Assembly (NCBI RefSeq): GCF_009766005.1
Contig: NZ_LMUK01000025.1
Span: 73,076-125,109, forward strand
Direction: 5' to 3'
Origin: Bradyrhizobium sp. S69
Lineage (GTDB): Bacteria; Pseudomonadota; Alphaproteobacteria; Rhizobiales; Xanthobacteraceae
Length of the DNA: 52,034 nucleotides
A program made the position numbers and the translations under genes. Shown one piece after another: positions 22,752-32,768 of the stretch. Every line of letters begins with the position of its first letter. Position 1 is the stretch's first letter. The notes beneath the pieces are model-generated. The model did no database searches, was not told the DNA's origin, and worked only from the letters and a program-made list of their open reading frames with translations.

Positions 22752-25646
22752 TCAATCCTTCTTGCGCGGCGTGCGCTCAGGGCGCGCCGGTTCGCCGGTG
22801 CCTTCCGCAGCCGCCGGCCTGGCGTCGCCGCTGCTCTTGCGCGCCGATTCCTTGATGCCCTGCATGTCGCGGGCCTCGCGGATCAGGCCGGGCATTTTCG
22901 CGAGGTTGCCGCCCTCGATGCCGATATCGGCGAGAAGGGAATCGATCAGCGGGGCCTGCACGCGGTAGCGCAGCGCCGAGTCGATCACCTCGTCGGTGGC
23001 GCTGCGGCCGCCATTGCCGCCGCCGCCATGGCCGTTGAGGCCGTCGACCTGAAGGATACGGATGCCCTCGATCTTCTCCATCGGCTTGACGCTCTCGCGG
23101 ACAATGCCCTCGATGCGATCGAGCAGCTTGCGGCGGAACAACGAATAACGCGCCTGGTCGGTCAGCACGTTCTCGGCTTCGTTCAGCAGCTTTTGCGCTT
23201 CGGCCTCGACCGCGGCGCGCACGCGCTCGACCTCGGCGCCAATACGGGTTTCCTCAGCCTTCTTCTCCGCGATCAACACGTCAATGGTCTTGCGCCGCTT
23301 GGCGATTTCGCTTTCGCGCGCGGTCACCGCGCGTTCCGCTGCCTCGATCGCGAGCAGCCCGGCATCTTCCGCCGCCGCCTTGGCCGCCGATTCCTCCAGC
23401 GACTTCTGATAGAGCGCGATGGCCTTCTCCATCAGCGCCGTTTCGACGTCCTTTTCGCGATTGACCTCCAGCTTGCGCAGATCGCGTTCGCGGCCGACCC
23501 GCGCCTCGTCGAGGCCTCGGTCGGACGCGATGCGGGCGCGCTCGACCTCTTCGCGGGAAGCGATCTCGGCTTCCTGCAGCGACTGGATTCGCGCGACCTC
23601 GAGTTGCTCAATCGCGCGCCGGCGTGCGAGCCTTGCGACCTCCAGCGCCTGTTCGCGCGAGATATCGGTGGCCTCGACCTCCTTGCGCGCATTGATCTCG
23701 GCCTGCTTGACCTGGCGGTCGGCGTCGATGCGCTCGGACCGCTTGGCTGCGAGCGCTATCACGCGCTCCTCGTCGGCGAGCTCGACCGACTTCTTCTGGT
23801 CGATATTGAGTACTTCGCGGGTTTTCGCCGAAGCGATGCGTTCGGTCTCGAGGGCCAGTTCGACATCGATGCGGCGCCGCTCGATCGCGTCGCGACGCTT
23901 GAGTTCGGCGGCCTCGATCGCTTCGGAGCGGGCGATCTCGAGGCTTTTGGTTTCCCGTTCGGCACGGATACGCTCCGCGGCAATCGCCTTCTCCTGGGAG
24001 ATGCGTGCCGCCTCGATCGCCTCTCGCGAGGCGATGTCGGCCTCTTCGATGGTGCGGTTGCGCGCGATTTCAAGCGCGCGAACGCGTTCTTCCTGGCCGA
24101 TGCGTGAGCCCTCCGTCGCCTCGCGCGCGGCGATGCCGGCGACTTCCAGCGCCTGGTTGCGTTCGATTTCGAGCTTGCGGGTGGCTTGCTCGGCGCCGAT
24201 GCGCTCGGCGGCGAGGGCCCGCTCGCGTGCGATCTTGGCGCCTTCCACGGCCTTGTGCGCCTCGATCTCCGCCTCCTGGATCGTGCGTACCTGCTGGATC
24301 TCCAGCGCGCGCGTGCGCTCGTCGGAGGCGATGCGTTCGACGTTCACGATCGTGGTCTGGGCGATGCGGGCCTTTTCGGTGGCCTCGCGTGCCGCGATTT
24401 CGGCTTCGTCGATGGCGCGGGTGCGTTCGATCTCCCGGCGCCGGGTCTCTTCCTCATTGGCGATGCGTGCGTCGGTGACCGAGCGATCCTGCTGGATGCG
24501 GGCCTTCTCGACCGCTTCACGCGCCGCGATTTCGGCTTCCTCGACCGTTCGGGTGCGCTCGATCTCGCGCTGGCGTACTTCACGCTCGGAGGCGATACGT
24601 GCGGTGTCGACCGAGCGCTGATTGGCGATCCGGGCCTTTTCGATTTCCTCGCGGGCAACCAGCTCCTTTTCCTCGACCGCGCGGGTGCGCTCGATTTCGC
24701 GGTGCCGGGTTTCGCGTTCGGAGGCGATGCGGGCTTCAGCGATGGTCTGCTCGTTGGCGATGCGCGCCTTCTCGATGGTCTCGCGGGCGGAAATCTGCGC
24801 CTGTTCGGCCTCGGTTTCGCGCAAGGCGCGCTCGCGCGCCACTTCGGTACGCTGCAGCGCCCGCCGCATCTCGATGTCGCGTTCCTGGTCAAGGCGGGCG
24901 GTTTCGCTCTCGCGTTCGATATCCAGCGCCTGGCGCTCGGCATCGAGGTTGCGGGCGCGAATCTTGATCATCGAGTCCTGCTCGATATCGTTGCGCAGCT
25001 TGCGCTTGGCTTCGATGTCTTCCATCAGCCGGGTCAGACCTTCGGCGTCGAACCGGTTCGATGGATTGAAATATTCCAGGTCGGTCTGGTCGAGGTCGGT
25101 GATCGCGACGGACTCGAGTTCAAGCCCGTTCTGGGCAAGCGCCTCGGCGGCGGCGGCCTTGACCCGCGCGACATATTCGCCGCGCTGTTCATGCATCTGT
25201 TCCATGGTCATTTCGGCGGCCACCGAGCGTATCGCGGAGACGAACTTGCCGGAGAGCAGGGCATGAAGCTGCTCCGGTTCGAGCGTGCGCCGTCCGAGCG
25301 TGGAGGCCGCAATCGAGACGGCCTCTCGCGTTGCCTGAACGCGAACGTAGAAGTCGGCCTCGATGTCGATCCGCATCCGGTCTCGCGTGATCACGGCATC
25401 ATGCTTGGCCCGCACGATTCCCATCGGCAGAACGTTCATGTTGACGGGCGTGAAGTCGTGAATGAAGGGCAGTACGAAAGCGCCGCCATTGATCACGACA
25501 CGTTCGCCGAGCAGGCCGGTCCGCACGAACGACACTTCCTTCGACGAGCGATGGTAGAGCCAGTTCACGATGTAGACGACGATGACGATCGCGATGATCG
25601 CAATGATCAGCCAGAGGATCAATTCACCTACCAGAATCCCCGACAT
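22752..25646 (-). CDS. Giant flotillin-like (SPFH) membrane scaffold protein
   Basis: A 964-aa protein, much longer than usual flotillins (about 430-560 aa) because of an expanded coiled coil. Residues 7-31 are one TM helix (ELILWLIIAIIAIVIVVYI). Residues about 33-200 are an SPFH/band-7 domain with GGAFVLPFIHDFTPVNMNVLPM and RDRMRIDIEADFYVRVQ. Residues 205-800 are a charged coiled coil built on 11-residue (hendecad) steps with 44-residue modules. The C-terminus has LFRRKLLDRIEGIVRESVKPMEKIEGIRILQV, as in the flotillin C-terminal oligomerisation domain, then a Gly- and charged-rich tail. It would form a membrane ring or scaffold. In this operon it lies between transporter/Tm-1 genes and the Mo hydroxylase genes, so a role in organising that system at the membrane is a reasonable inference. 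Confidence 0.88.
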   Translation of the reverse strand: MSGILVGELILWLIIAIIAIVIVVYIVNWLYHRSSKEVSFVRTGLLGERVVINGGAFVLPFIHDFTPVNMNVLPMGIVRAKHDAVITRDRMRIDIEADFYVRVQATREAVSIAASTLGRRTLEPEQLHALLSGKFVSAIRSVAAEMTMEQMHEQRGEYVARVKAAAAEALAQNGLELESVAITDLDQTDLEYFNPSNRFDAEGLTRLMEDIEAKRKLRNDIEQDSMIKIRARNLDAERQALDIERESETARLDQERDIEMRRALQRTEVARERALRETEAEQAQISARETIEKARIANEQTIAEARIASERETRHREIERTRAVEEKELVAREEIEKARIANQRSVDTARIASEREVRQREIERTRTVEEAEIAAREAVEKARIQQDRSVTDARIANEEETRRREIERTRAIDEAEIAAREATEKARIAQTTIVNVERIASDERTRALEIQQVRTIQEAEIEAHKAVEGAKIARERALAAERIGAEQATRKLEIERNQALEVAGIAAREATEGSRIGQEERVRALEIARNRTIEEADIASREAIEAARISQEKAIAAERIRAERETKSLEIARSEAIEAAELKRRDAIERRRIDVELALETERIASAKTREVLNIDQKKSVELADEERVIALAAKRSERIDADRQVKQAEINARKEVEATDISREQALEVARLARRRAIEQLEVARIQSLQEAEIASREEVERARIASDRGLDEARVGRERDLRKLEVNREKDVETALMEKAIALYQKSLEESAAKAAAEDAGLLAIEAAERAVTARESEIAKRRKTIDVLIAEKKAEETRIGAEVERVRAAVEAEAQKLLNEAENVLTDQARYSLFRRKLLDRIEGIVRESVKPMEKIEGIRILQVDGLNGHGGGGNGGRSATDEVIDSALRYRVQAPLIDSLLADIGIEGGNLAKMPGLIREARDMQGIKESARKSSGDARPAAAEGTGEPARPERTPRKKD
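23889..24779 (-). repeat. Degenerate tandem repeat, 132-bp unit, encoding 44-aa hendecad modules
   Basis: Seven consecutive units encode residues 290-586 of the flotillin. Six units are 44 residues (4 x 11) and one (510-542) is 33 residues (3 x 11). A typical unit reads E-I-E-K-A-R-I-A-N-Q-R, then ARIASERE, then REIERTRTVEEAEI, then AARE. Indels by exactly 11 residues show selection for the hendecad register. Confidence 0.8.
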
Positions 25647-25671
25647 CTTCTTCCTCCCTTGGTCTCGACGT

Positions 25672-26505
25672 TTATCGCGCGCCGATCGCCTTGAATTTAC
25701 GAACCTGTTCCGTCAGCGCTCGCTCCACCGGCAGGCGCTCCATCGATGAGGCGCCGTAGAAGCCGTGGCATTTGCGGGTGTGTTTCATGATGAAATCGGC
25801 GTCGGCCGGCTCCGCGATCGGGCCGCCATGGGCCAGCACCAGGATGTCCGGATTGACGCTGAGCGCCGCGGTGGCCCATGCGTCGATTTGTTCGGGGCAG
25901 TCTTCGAGCCTCGGCGCGGTGTGCGCGCCGATCGCGCCGCCGGTGGTGAGGCCGAGATGACAGACCACGATGTCGGCGCCCGCAATCGCCATCGCGGTTG
26001 CCTGTGCCTCGCTGAAGACGTAGGGCGTCGTCAGCATGTCCTTGTCACGCGCCTTGGCGATCATGTCGATCTCGAGCGCATAGGACATCCCGGTCTCTTC
26101 GAGATTGGCGCGGAACACACCGTCGATCAGGCCGACGGTCGGGAAATTCTGTACGCCGGAAAAGCCCAACGCCTTCAATTGTTCGAGGAAGCTATCCATG
26201 TCACGGAACGGATCGGTGCCGTTGACGCCGGCCAGTACCGGCGTCTTGGTGACGACGGGCAGCACTTCGCCGGCCATTTCCACCACGATCGCGTTGGCGT
26301 CGCCGTATGGCATCAGGCCGGCGAGAGAACCACGCCCAGCCATCCGGTAGCGGCCGGAATTGTAGATGACGATCAAATCGACGCCGCCGGCTTCCTCGCA
26401 TTTGGCGGACAGGCCGGTGCCGGCGCCGCCACCGACGATCGGTTCGCCCCTCGCCACCATCGCGTGAAATTTCTTCAGGATCGCGGAACGCTCAAACCTC
26501 GCCAT
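25672..26505 (-). CDS. Phosphoenolpyruvate hydrolase-like TIM-barrel protein (Tm-1 C-terminal domain family)
   Basis: A 277-aa TIM-barrel protein. It starts [55 protein letters not shown], the family opening, and continues with [53 protein letters not shown] and the His/Gly pair [14 protein letters not shown]. Plant resistance protein Tm-1 carries this domain C-terminal to a UPF0261/Tm-1-like domain; in bacteria the two are often adjacent genes. Here the Tm-1-like partner is 3 bp upstream but fused to an ABC ATPase. Enzymatic function in bacteria is not established. Confidence 0.88.
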   Translation of the reverse strand: MARFERSAILKKFHAMVARGEPIVGGGAGTGLSAKCEEAGGVDLIVIYNSGRYRMAGRGSLAGLMPYGDANAIVVEMAGEVLPVVTKTPVLAGVNGTDPFRDMDSFLEQLKALGFSGVQNFPTVGLIDGVFRANLEETGMSYALEIDMIAKARDKDMLTTPYVFSEAQATAMAIAGADIVVCHLGLTTGGAIGAHTAPRLEDCPEQIDAWATAALSVNPDILVLAHGGPIAEPADADFIMKHTRKCHGFYGASSMERLPVERALTEQVRKFKAIGAR

Positions 26506-26508
26506 GCG

Positions 26509-28722
26509 TCACCTCGCCACTTTCCGGAGCGTCCCGGCGCGTCCGACCAGCGGTCGGAATGCGCCTACAATCGCGGATGCAAATTCGGGGTCGTTGATGT
26601 TGTGCCGGATCCGGATGATCTGGCGGTTGCCGGTTTGGCGTACGCTGCGTTCCAGTGCCTTGAACAAGGCGGCGTCGGCATCCGGATCCCAAAACGGCTG
26701 ACCCGGCGCATCGAGCGCGGAGACCCCGCCCTCCGGCAGAAAAAAGCGCACAGGTCCGTCCATGCGGTTGAGCCGCTCGGCGATCCAGTGCCCGATGCGC
26801 TCGTTCTCTTCCGCCGTGGTGCGCATCAAGGTCACCTGCGGATTGTGAACGTGGAACTTGCGCTGGCGATAGCGCTCGGGGATCGTGTCGGGCGCACCGA
26901 AATTGACCATATCAAGCGCGCCGACGGAGCCGATGAAGGGAACGCGGCTGCGGATCACCGCGCCAAAACGGTCGTCGGTGGCGGGAAACACGCCGCCCAT
27001 CAAGAGATCGCATACTTCCGTGGTCGTGAGGTCGATGACCGCCGCCAGCATACCGGAATCGACCAGCTTTTCCATCGAACGGCCGCCGACGCCGGTGGCA
27101 TGGAAGACGAGACACTCGAACTCGTTGCGCAGGTCGGCTGCGACCTTCTGCACGGCGGGCGTGGTCACGCCGAACATGGTGATGCCGACGGCGGGAAGCC
27201 CGGCCTTCGTCGCGGGTGTCTTCCTGGCGCGCTCATCGAGACGCGCCTTCACCATGCCGGCCATGGCATTGGCGCCGTTGGCGAGCACCTCGCGGGAGAT
27301 CGAGTTGAGGCCCTGCACATCGGTGACCGAATACATCATGGTGATGTCGGCAGGCCCGACATAAGGCCCGACATCGCCAGACGCGACCGACGAGATGATG
27401 AGCTTCGGCACGCCGATCGGGAGGGCGCGCATACCGGGCGCGACCAGCGATGCGCCGCCCGATCCTCCTGCCGTGATGACACCGGCCACATTGCCCTGGC
27501 GGCGCAGCCAGGCGACGAACGCGTCCGCCATCGCCGTCACCGATGCGCCGCGATCGGAGCCAAATACCCCGGAGCCACCGCGTCCATGGTTCAGCGCGAT
27601 CTCCTGTGCGGAGACGTCACAGGTGGAGGGTTTGCCGCTGGTGGAAACGTCGACCAGGCGGGTGCGCAGGTCGTGCCGCGCGATGATCTCGCGAATAAAG
27701 CGTAACTCCTCGCCCTTGGTGTCGAGCGTACCGACAACCAGCACGACCGGCGGTCCCGCCGCCGGCTGCGTGCCCGCTTCGCGTCGTTGCCGCGTGGCGC
27801 CTTCGATGCGAACGATACCTGTCGAGACCGTGCGTGCCGCGGTTTCGATACGCGCAATGGGTGCCGGCTGCGACCAGCGTGTCGGCAGAGTGGGATTGGA
27901 GACATAGATCCGGATCGGCGCGCCGTTCCGCGGGGGCACCGGCTCGAGACTTCCCTTGGTGTCGGCGGCGGCGGCGACGTCCGTTTCGATTTCAGCATGG
28001 ACCCCGACACCCAGCAGGCGCTGTTGCAGGTCGCGGTCCGCCGCCAGACGCGTGGATTCGATGATGCGATTGACGCGACCATTGACCATGATGGCGACGT
28101 TCTTCGAGATCGCGGTCGCCACGCCGATATTTTGCTCGATCACCAGCACCGACATGTCGCCGTCTTCGGCGAGGCGGACCAGCATCTCTTCGACCTGGGT
28201 GACGATGACAGGGGCGAGGCCCTCGGTCGGCTCGTCCATGATCAGAAGGTGCGGATTGGTTAGAAGTGCGCGGGAGATCGCCAGCATTTGCTGCTCGCCG
28301 CCGGAGAGCTGGCCTCCGCCATTGTCCTTGCGCTCGGCAAGGCGAGGGAAGGTCTCGTAGATCCGCTCGACGGTCCATGGGCCGCGTCGCATCCCCGCGG
28401 CCAGCCGCAGATGCTCCGCAACGGTGAGCGAGCGCCATAGTCGGCGGCCCTGCGGAACATAACCGACGCCGAGGCGCGCGATCCGGGCCGGGCTGAGGCG
28501 GGTGATTTCCTCGCCGCGAACGCGCACCGAGCCGCCGCTCGCGTGCAACAATCCCATGATGGTCTTGCACAGGGTGGTCTTGCCCATGCCGTTGCGGCCG
28601 ACCACCGAGAACACGCCTGAATCCACGGTCAGGTCGACGCCCTGCAACGCATGCGAATGCCCGTAATAGACGTCGAGGCCTCGGACTTCGAGCGCTGGCG
28701 CGGAACGGCGGACCTCAGCCAT
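26509..28722 (-). CDS. Fusion: LivF-type ABC ATPase + Tm-1-like (UPF0261) domain
   Basis: A 737-aa two-domain protein. Residues about 8-240 are a complete branched-chain-type ABC ATPase: Walker [12 protein letters not shown]-loop [14 protein letters not shown], signature LSGGEQQ, Walker [12 protein letters not shown], and switch His position VLVIEQN. A linker (about 245-330) leads to a UPF0261/Tm-1-like domain (about 333-737): [64 protein letters not shown] and the C-terminal [24 protein letters not shown]. It overlaps livG by 8 bp. The ATPase is expected to pair with LivG, LivH and LivM; the fused domain would tie import to an unknown ATP-dependent reaction with the TIM-barrel partner. Confidence 0.92.
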   Translation of the reverse strand: MAEVRRSAPALEVRGLDVYYGHSHALQGVDLTVDSGVFSVVGRNGMGKTTLCKTIMGLLHASGGSVRVRGEEITRLSPARIARLGVGYVPQGRRLWRSLTVAEHLRLAAGMRRGPWTVERIYETFPRLAERKDNGGGQLSGGEQQMLAISRALLTNPHLLIMDEPTEGLAPVIVTQVEEMLVRLAEDGDMSVLVIEQNIGVATAISKNVAIMVNGRVNRIIESTRLAADRDLQQRLLGVGVHAEIETDVAAAADTKGSLEPVPPRNGAPIRIYVSNPTLPTRWSQPAPIARIETAARTVSTGIVRIEGATRQRREAGTQPAAGPPVVLVVGTLDTKGEELRFIREIIARHDLRTRLVDVSTSGKPSTCDVSAQEIALNHGRGGSGVFGSDRGASVTAMADAFVAWLRRQGNVAGVITAGGSGGASLVAPGMRALPIGVPKLIISSVASGDVGPYVGPADITMMYSVTDVQGLNSISREVLANGANAMAGMVKARLDERARKTPATKAGLPAVGITMFGVTTPAVQKVAADLRNEFECLVFHATGVGGRSMEKLVDSGMLAAVIDLTTTEVCDLLMGGVFPATDDRFGAVIRSRVPFIGSVGALDMVNFGAPDTIPERYRQRKFHVHNPQVTLMRTTAEENERIGHWIAERLNRMDGPVRFFLPEGGVSALDAPGQPFWDPDADAALFKALERSVRQTGNRQIIRIRHNINDPEFASAIVGAFRPLVGRAGTLRKVAR

Positions 28723-29497
28723 GCCCACCCCCAAGATAAAGTTCCTGGACCTCGGGGTCGGATTCAATTTCCTGCGGCGGGCCTTCCTTGAAGACACGGC
28801 CGTTGTGCATCATCGTGACGCTTTCGACCACCCGCAGGGCGACGTCCATGTCGTGCTCGATGATGATGTATCCGATATGGGCGGGCAGGGATGTCAGTAT
28901 CTCGATCAGTTCGCGCCGCTCGGCCGGCGAAAGTCCCGCGGCCGGTTCGTCAAACAGGATGAAACGCGGGGCGCCCGCGAGCGCGAGCGCGATCTCGAGC
29001 TGTCGTTGCTGACCGTGAGCGAGTTCGGCGACCCGCCGCTCTCGGACCGGCGTCAGATGCACCGCTTGGATCAGCGCTTCGGCCGAATGCATTAATGCAT
29101 CGTTTGGACGCGGGCGCAGCAGCGAAAAGCGTCCGCGCGAAACGCCGCGGCAGGCCAGATAGACGTTGTCCCGCACCGTGAGGCCGGGGAACAACGCGGA
29201 AATCTGGTACGTACGACGCAAGCCGCGGCGTATCCGTTCGTAGGCCGGGAAGTGGGTGATGTCCTCGCCAAAGAAACGAATGGTGCCGGACGAAGGCGGA
29301 AAGTCTCCGGTGACGCAGTTGAACAGCGTGGTCTTGCCGGCGCCGTTGGAGCCGAGCACGGCGCGGCGTTCGCCCGGTCGGACCGTGATGGTGACATCGG
29401 TGAGCGCCGCGAGCGCGCCGAACAGCCGCGTCACGCCGCGCAGCTCCAGCGCCGCGCCGGAGCCGACCGCCGAGAAGCGTTGTTCTGCGTTAGCCAT
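28715..29497 (-). CDS. livG: Branched-chain-type ABC transporter ATP-binding protein LivG
   Basis: A 260-aa ABC ATPase. Walker A is [16 protein letters not shown], the Q-loop region is [22 protein letters not shown], the signature-like motif [16 protein letters not shown] replaces LSGG (as common in LivG), and Walker B is [16 protein letters not shown] 29497 overlaps livM by 8 bp and has GGAGG upstream; a longer start inside livM is less likely. With the LivF-Tm-1 fusion it would form the heterodimeric motor of the HAAT importer. Confidence 0.92.
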   Translation of the reverse strand: MANAEQRFSAVGSGAALELRGVTRLFGALAALTDVTITVRPGERRAVLGSNGAGKTTLFNCVTGDFPPSSGTIRFFGEDITHFPAYERIRRGLRRTYQISALFPGLTVRDNVYLACRGVSRGRFSLLRPRPNDALMHSAEALIQAVHLTPVRERRVAELAHGQQRQLEIALALAGAPRFILFDEPAAGLSPAERRELIEILTSLPAHIGYIIIEHDMDVALRVVESVTMMHNGRVFKEGPPQEIESDPEVQELYLGGGHG

Positions 29498-30596
29498 GGC
29501 GTTGGCCTCCGCCCAAGCGGGTCTCACCGTTTGATGAACGGCGGCGCCATTGTTCCCAGAGGCCGATCACGCCATCCGACGACCAGAACACGATGACGAG
29601 AAAGCCCAGGCCGATCAGCAGCCGGAAGCGGTTGCCGTCGAGACCGATCTGGACCAGGAAGTCGAGCGCGAAGGTGCGCAACATGACGAAAATGAATGCC
29701 CCGATGAACGGCCCGGCCGGACGCGTGATGCCGCCGACGACGGCGATGATCAGGATATCGAGAGCGCGCTCGACGGCGACCGATCCGGGAGATATCTGCC
29801 GATAGTTCCAGACCTGGAGAATCCCGCCCAGCGCTGCGACGAAAGACGCGAACGTATAGGCCGCGATCCGATGCGCGTTGACATTGAATCCGAGCGCCGC
29901 CATGCGGCGCGGATTATCCCGGACGCCCTGCAAGGCGAGGCCGAACGGCGCACGAGACAAATACAGCACGGCGAAATAGCACAGTGCTGCGACCGCGAGC
30001 GTCACATAATAGAACGGAATGTCGGATCGCCAGTCGACACCCCAGAAGTGTGGGGTCACGATGGTGTTGATGCCGGTGTGGCCGTTGAAGATGGCCCAGT
30101 TCTGGTTGGTGAAATAGAAGAACGCCGCCGCGATGGCGAGCGTGATCATGATGGTGTAGATGCCCTCGGTGCGAACCGCGAGCGCCCCGCCCAGCGTGCC
30201 GAAGGCCGTTGCCAGCACAAGCGCCATCGGCGTCGCCAGCCACCACGGCCAGCCGAGACTGATATTGGCGCTACCGCTCATGCCGAACACGGCGAACATG
30301 TAGCCGGCGAAGCCGGCGATGGTGAGTTGCATCAGGCTGACCATGCCGCCATAGCCCGCCAGGAACATCAGGCTGAGCGCGATGATGCCGAGGATCAGGG
30401 TGGTGCCGAAGATCTCGATCAGGAAGAAGCCGTTGGCGATCAGCGGCATGATCAGCAGGATCGCGGCGACGATCCAGGTGGCGGGCTGGTCGAATTCGGA
30501 CCACGCAACAGCCCCTCGGCGTTGCGCCGCTGCTGCCGGCGGCTTGGCGGCTGCCGGCGGCTTGGCCTGAAGATGTGCGCCCTGGATCAACGACAT
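29490..30596 (-). CDS. livM: Branched-chain-type ABC transporter permease LivM
   Basis: A 368-aa inner-membrane permease. An unusual N-terminal cytoplasmic leader with repeated KPPAAA units (DNA: nearly two copies of an 18-bp repeat, about 30530-30565) precedes eight or more TM segments, such as IVAAILLIMPLIANGFFLI, LILGIIALSLMFLAGYGG, and the LivM motif GVRDNPRRMAALGFNVNAHRIAAYTFASFVAALGG. It separates from livH by 1 bp. It transports organic acids, amides or amino acids; the substrate is not fixed by the sequence. Confidence 0.92.
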   Translation of the reverse strand: MSLIQGAHLQAKPPAAAKPPAAAAQRRGAVAWSEFDQPATWIVAAILLIMPLIANGFFLIEIFGTTLILGIIALSLMFLAGYGGMVSLMQLTIAGFAGYMFAVFGMSGSANISLGWPWWLATPMALVLATAFGTLGGALAVRTEGIYTIMITLAIAAAFFYFTNQNWAIFNGHTGINTIVTPHFWGVDWRSDIPFYYVTLAVAALCYFAVLYLSRAPFGLALQGVRDNPRRMAALGFNVNAHRIAAYTFASFVAALGGILQVWNYRQISPGSVAVERALDILIIAVVGGITRPAGPFIGAFIFVMLRTFALDFLVQIGLDGNRFRLLIGLGFLVIVFWSSDGVIGLWEQWRRRSSNGETRLGGGQRHG

Positions 30597-30597
30597 G

Positions 30598-31608
30598 TCA
30601 TCGCCTCGCCATCAGGCCTTGCGGGCGCAACGCAAGTACCAGCACCATGATGAGGAACGTCACCACGATCGCGTAGGTCGGGATGTAGACGGAGCCGAGT
30701 TGCTCGGCGAGGCCGATGATCAGCGCTCCCAGTGCGGCGCCCGGAATCGATCCCATGCCGCCGACGATGACGACCACCAGCGACGCCAGCAGAAAGCGGA
30801 TGTCCTCGCCCGGTGAAATCGACTGGAACGTGCCGCCGACCACGCCCGCGATACCCGCAAGCCCGGCGCCGAGCGCGAACACGACAACGAACACGAGCTG
30901 GATGTTTACGCCGGTGGCGGCCAGGATCTCGCGATCGTCCACGCCGGCGCGCACCATCATTCCGACGCGCGTGCGGTTGAGCGCCAGCCACATCGCGACG
31001 CCGATCACGACGGAGGCGGCGAAGATCAACAGCCTCACCCGCGGATATAGCAGGTAAACCGCTTCGCCGGACGATTTGACCGCGGTCACCAGCGGCAGTT
31101 CGATCGGACCGACCAGCCAGGCCGGGGTCTGGATCTGATAGAAATCGCCACCGAACACCCAGAGCATGAGGTCTGCGAACACGATCGAGAGACCGATCGT
31201 CACCATGGTCTGGCGCAGGTCCTGGCCCTCCATGCGGCGGAAGACGACGAGTTGCAGGACGACGCCGACCAGCGCCACCGCGAGAAACGCGACGATGAAG
31301 CTGAGAATCCAGGAGCCGGTCCAGGCACTGATGGCGTAACCGACATAGCCGCCGAACAAATAGAGCGAGCCATGCGCCAGATTGACATTGCGCATCAGGC
31401 CGAAAATCAGCGTGAAGCCGCTCGCCACCAGGAAATAAAGACCACCGAGCGTGATCCCATTGAAGATGGCGTTGAGAAAGACCTTCTTTTTGCCGATCGC
31501 GTCCTCGAGGCCGGGCGGCCAAACGACAAAGACCAGCCACAGCAGCAGCGCAATCGCGATCAAGATGACCAGCGCCCACGCGGGATGGCGTTCGATGATC
31601 CGTGTCAC
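30598..31608 (-). CDS. livH: Branched-chain-type ABC transporter permease LivH
   Basis: A 336-aa permease with a GTG start (MTRIIERHPAWALVILI). Eight or more TM helices; LivH motifs are FNGITLGGLYFLVASGFTLIFGLMRNVNLAHGSLYLFGGYVGY and the C-terminal GGMGSIPGAALGALIIGLAEQLG. It is the first gene of the run that leads on to livM, livG and the Tm-1 fusion. A 195-bp gap separates it from the upstream AraC regulator, in which no clear promoter can be seen, so transcription may come from livJ or from a weak regulated site. Confidence 0.92.
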   Translation of the reverse strand: MTRIIERHPAWALVILIAIALLLWLVFVVWPPGLEDAIGKKKVFLNAIFNGITLGGLYFLVASGFTLIFGLMRNVNLAHGSLYLFGGYVGYAISAWTGSWILSFIVAFLAVALVGVVLQLVVFRRMEGQDLRQTMVTIGLSIVFADLMLWVFGGDFYQIQTPAWLVGPIELPLVTAVKSSGEAVYLLYPRVRLLIFAASVVIGVAMWLALNRTRVGMMVRAGVDDREILAATGVNIQLVFVVVFALGAGLAGIAGVVGGTFQSISPGEDIRFLLASLVVVIVGGMGSIPGAALGALIIGLAEQLGSVYIPTYAIVVTFLIMVLVLALRPQGLMARR

Positions 31609-31803
31609 GCCTGCTGTCCGGCTGACAGGGCGGCGCTTCGGCCAACGCTCAGGCGTACGCCGAACGCTGGAAAACCTACGGCAGTTCGCGCCGTTGCCAT
31701 TCCGTCCTCCCGGGGGTCGCGGCCATTTTGGATCGCGTTTTGGGCATCGTACGGCGACCGCAAGGCGGGTGCTTGATTGCCAGTATCTTTTCGCGCAATC
31801 CCT

Positions 31804-32631
31804 TTAGGGACGTAAGATCTTGGCGGCCCGGCGGTATTCGGTGGGCGCCATCCCGACATTGGCGGCGAAGAAGCGTGTAAAGCCGCTCTGCGACGAGAAG
31901 CCGAGATCGAAGCCGATGTCGGCAATCGGCGATTCGGTTGCGACCAGCGCGTCCAGCGCCTGTTCCATGATGAGGGTGTTGAGATACAGGTTCGGGGTGA
32001 CGCCGGTCTGGGTGCGAAACAGCCTGTAGAAGTGCGGACGCGAGAGGCCGGACGCCCGGGCAATCGAATCCAGTTCGATCTCGGCGCCGGGGCTTTCGGA
32101 CATCAGCTTGATGGATTTGCGTACGCGGAAGTCGGTGACGGCGGCCGAGCGCGCCTCGGGTACGGGCTCGGAACTCTGCTGCCAGCTTTCCTCGTAGCAA
32201 ATGTCGATCAATTGCCTGAGTTCGCAATCCAGACTGCTGAGCGAGGGGGCGCCGCAGACCAGCGCCGCGGTCCGCCGCACCTGCTTGTCGAGGGAAACCG
32301 TGCGCTTGAAATAGGTCCGGCCGAACCGCAGGGCGGGAGAACGCGCGGCATCGGGAGCGAACCACTCGGCATTGACATAGAGCACGAAGAAGATCGCGCC
32401 ATTGTCGAGATCGGTGGGGACGAAATTGTGCGGTTCCCACGGATTGATCGCGACGATGGAATCTTCCTTCAGCAGCCGCCTTTCGTCGCAAACGTCGATG
32501 CGAGCCGGCGTTCCGCCGACATGGAAAATCAGATGCCCTTCGCGGTGCGTATGCATGTTGAAGGGACGATTTAGCTGATAGACCGTCGCGCGACCGAACC
32601 GGCCGTGGAAGACGGCGAGCGCTCTGCTCAT
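31804..32631 (-). CDS. AraC-family transcriptional regulator
   Basis: A 275-aa regulator. The N-terminal cupin holds HTHREGHLIFHVGGTPARI and ILPW-type INPWEPHNFVPTD (about 27-75). The C-terminal AraC HTH (about 180-275) shows IELDSIARASGLSRPHFYRLFRTQTGVTPNLYLN and IADIGFDLGFSSQSGFTRFFAANVGMAPTEYR. GGGAGGGAGG before ATG 32631. Located between livJ and livH in the same orientation, so it is the likely inducer-dependent activator of this transporter and catabolic cluster. Confidence 0.93.
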   Translation of the reverse strand: MSRALAVFHGRFGRATVYQLNRPFNMHTHREGHLIFHVGGTPARIDVCDERRLLKEDSIVAINPWEPHNFVPTDLDNGAIFFVLYVNAEWFAPDAARSPALRFGRTYFKRTVSLDKQVRRTAALVCGAPSLSSLDCELRQLIDICYEESWQQSSEPVPEARSAAVTDFRVRKSIKLMSESPGAEIELDSIARASGLSRPHFYRLFRTQTGVTPNLYLNTLIMEQALDALVATESPIADIGFDLGFSSQSGFTRFFAANVGMAPTEYRRAAKILRP

Positions 32632-32715
32632 GGCCTCCCTCCCGCGGGATGTTCTGGTTTTTTCTTTTAAGGTTCAACATCTGGGGCGAGAATGCAAGAG
32701 TGAACGATGTCCTAC

Positions 32716-32746
32716 GAGGGGCGCCGCGCTCGGAAGGGCGCCCCTC
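32716..32746. terminator. GC-rich hairpin after livJ
   Basis: A perfect 10-bp stem, GAGGGGCGCC (32716-32725) with GGCGCCCCTC (32737-32746), and an 11-nt loop lie just downstream of the livJ stop on the minus strand. No T-run follows, so it may act as a Rho-assisted terminator or as a 3' stabilising hairpin that lets livJ be expressed above the downstream genes. Confidence 0.55.
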
Positions 32747-32768
32747 GCAGTTGCGAAGACGGAAGACG

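Noticed and set aside
22140..24107. Long plus-strand open frame of 655 codons opposite the flotillin
   Set aside because: It mirrors the hendecad repeats of the flotillin gene and has no independent family signature.
25765..27705. Long plus-strand open frame of 646 codons opposite the PEP-hydrolase-like and Tm-1 genes
   Set aside because: Antisense shadow; the minus strand encodes complete, well-conserved domains with overlapping gene ends.
32716..32746. Strong Rho-independent terminator after livJ
   Set aside because: The hairpin is perfect but has no T-run on either strand, so it is listed with reduced confidence rather than as a classic terminator.
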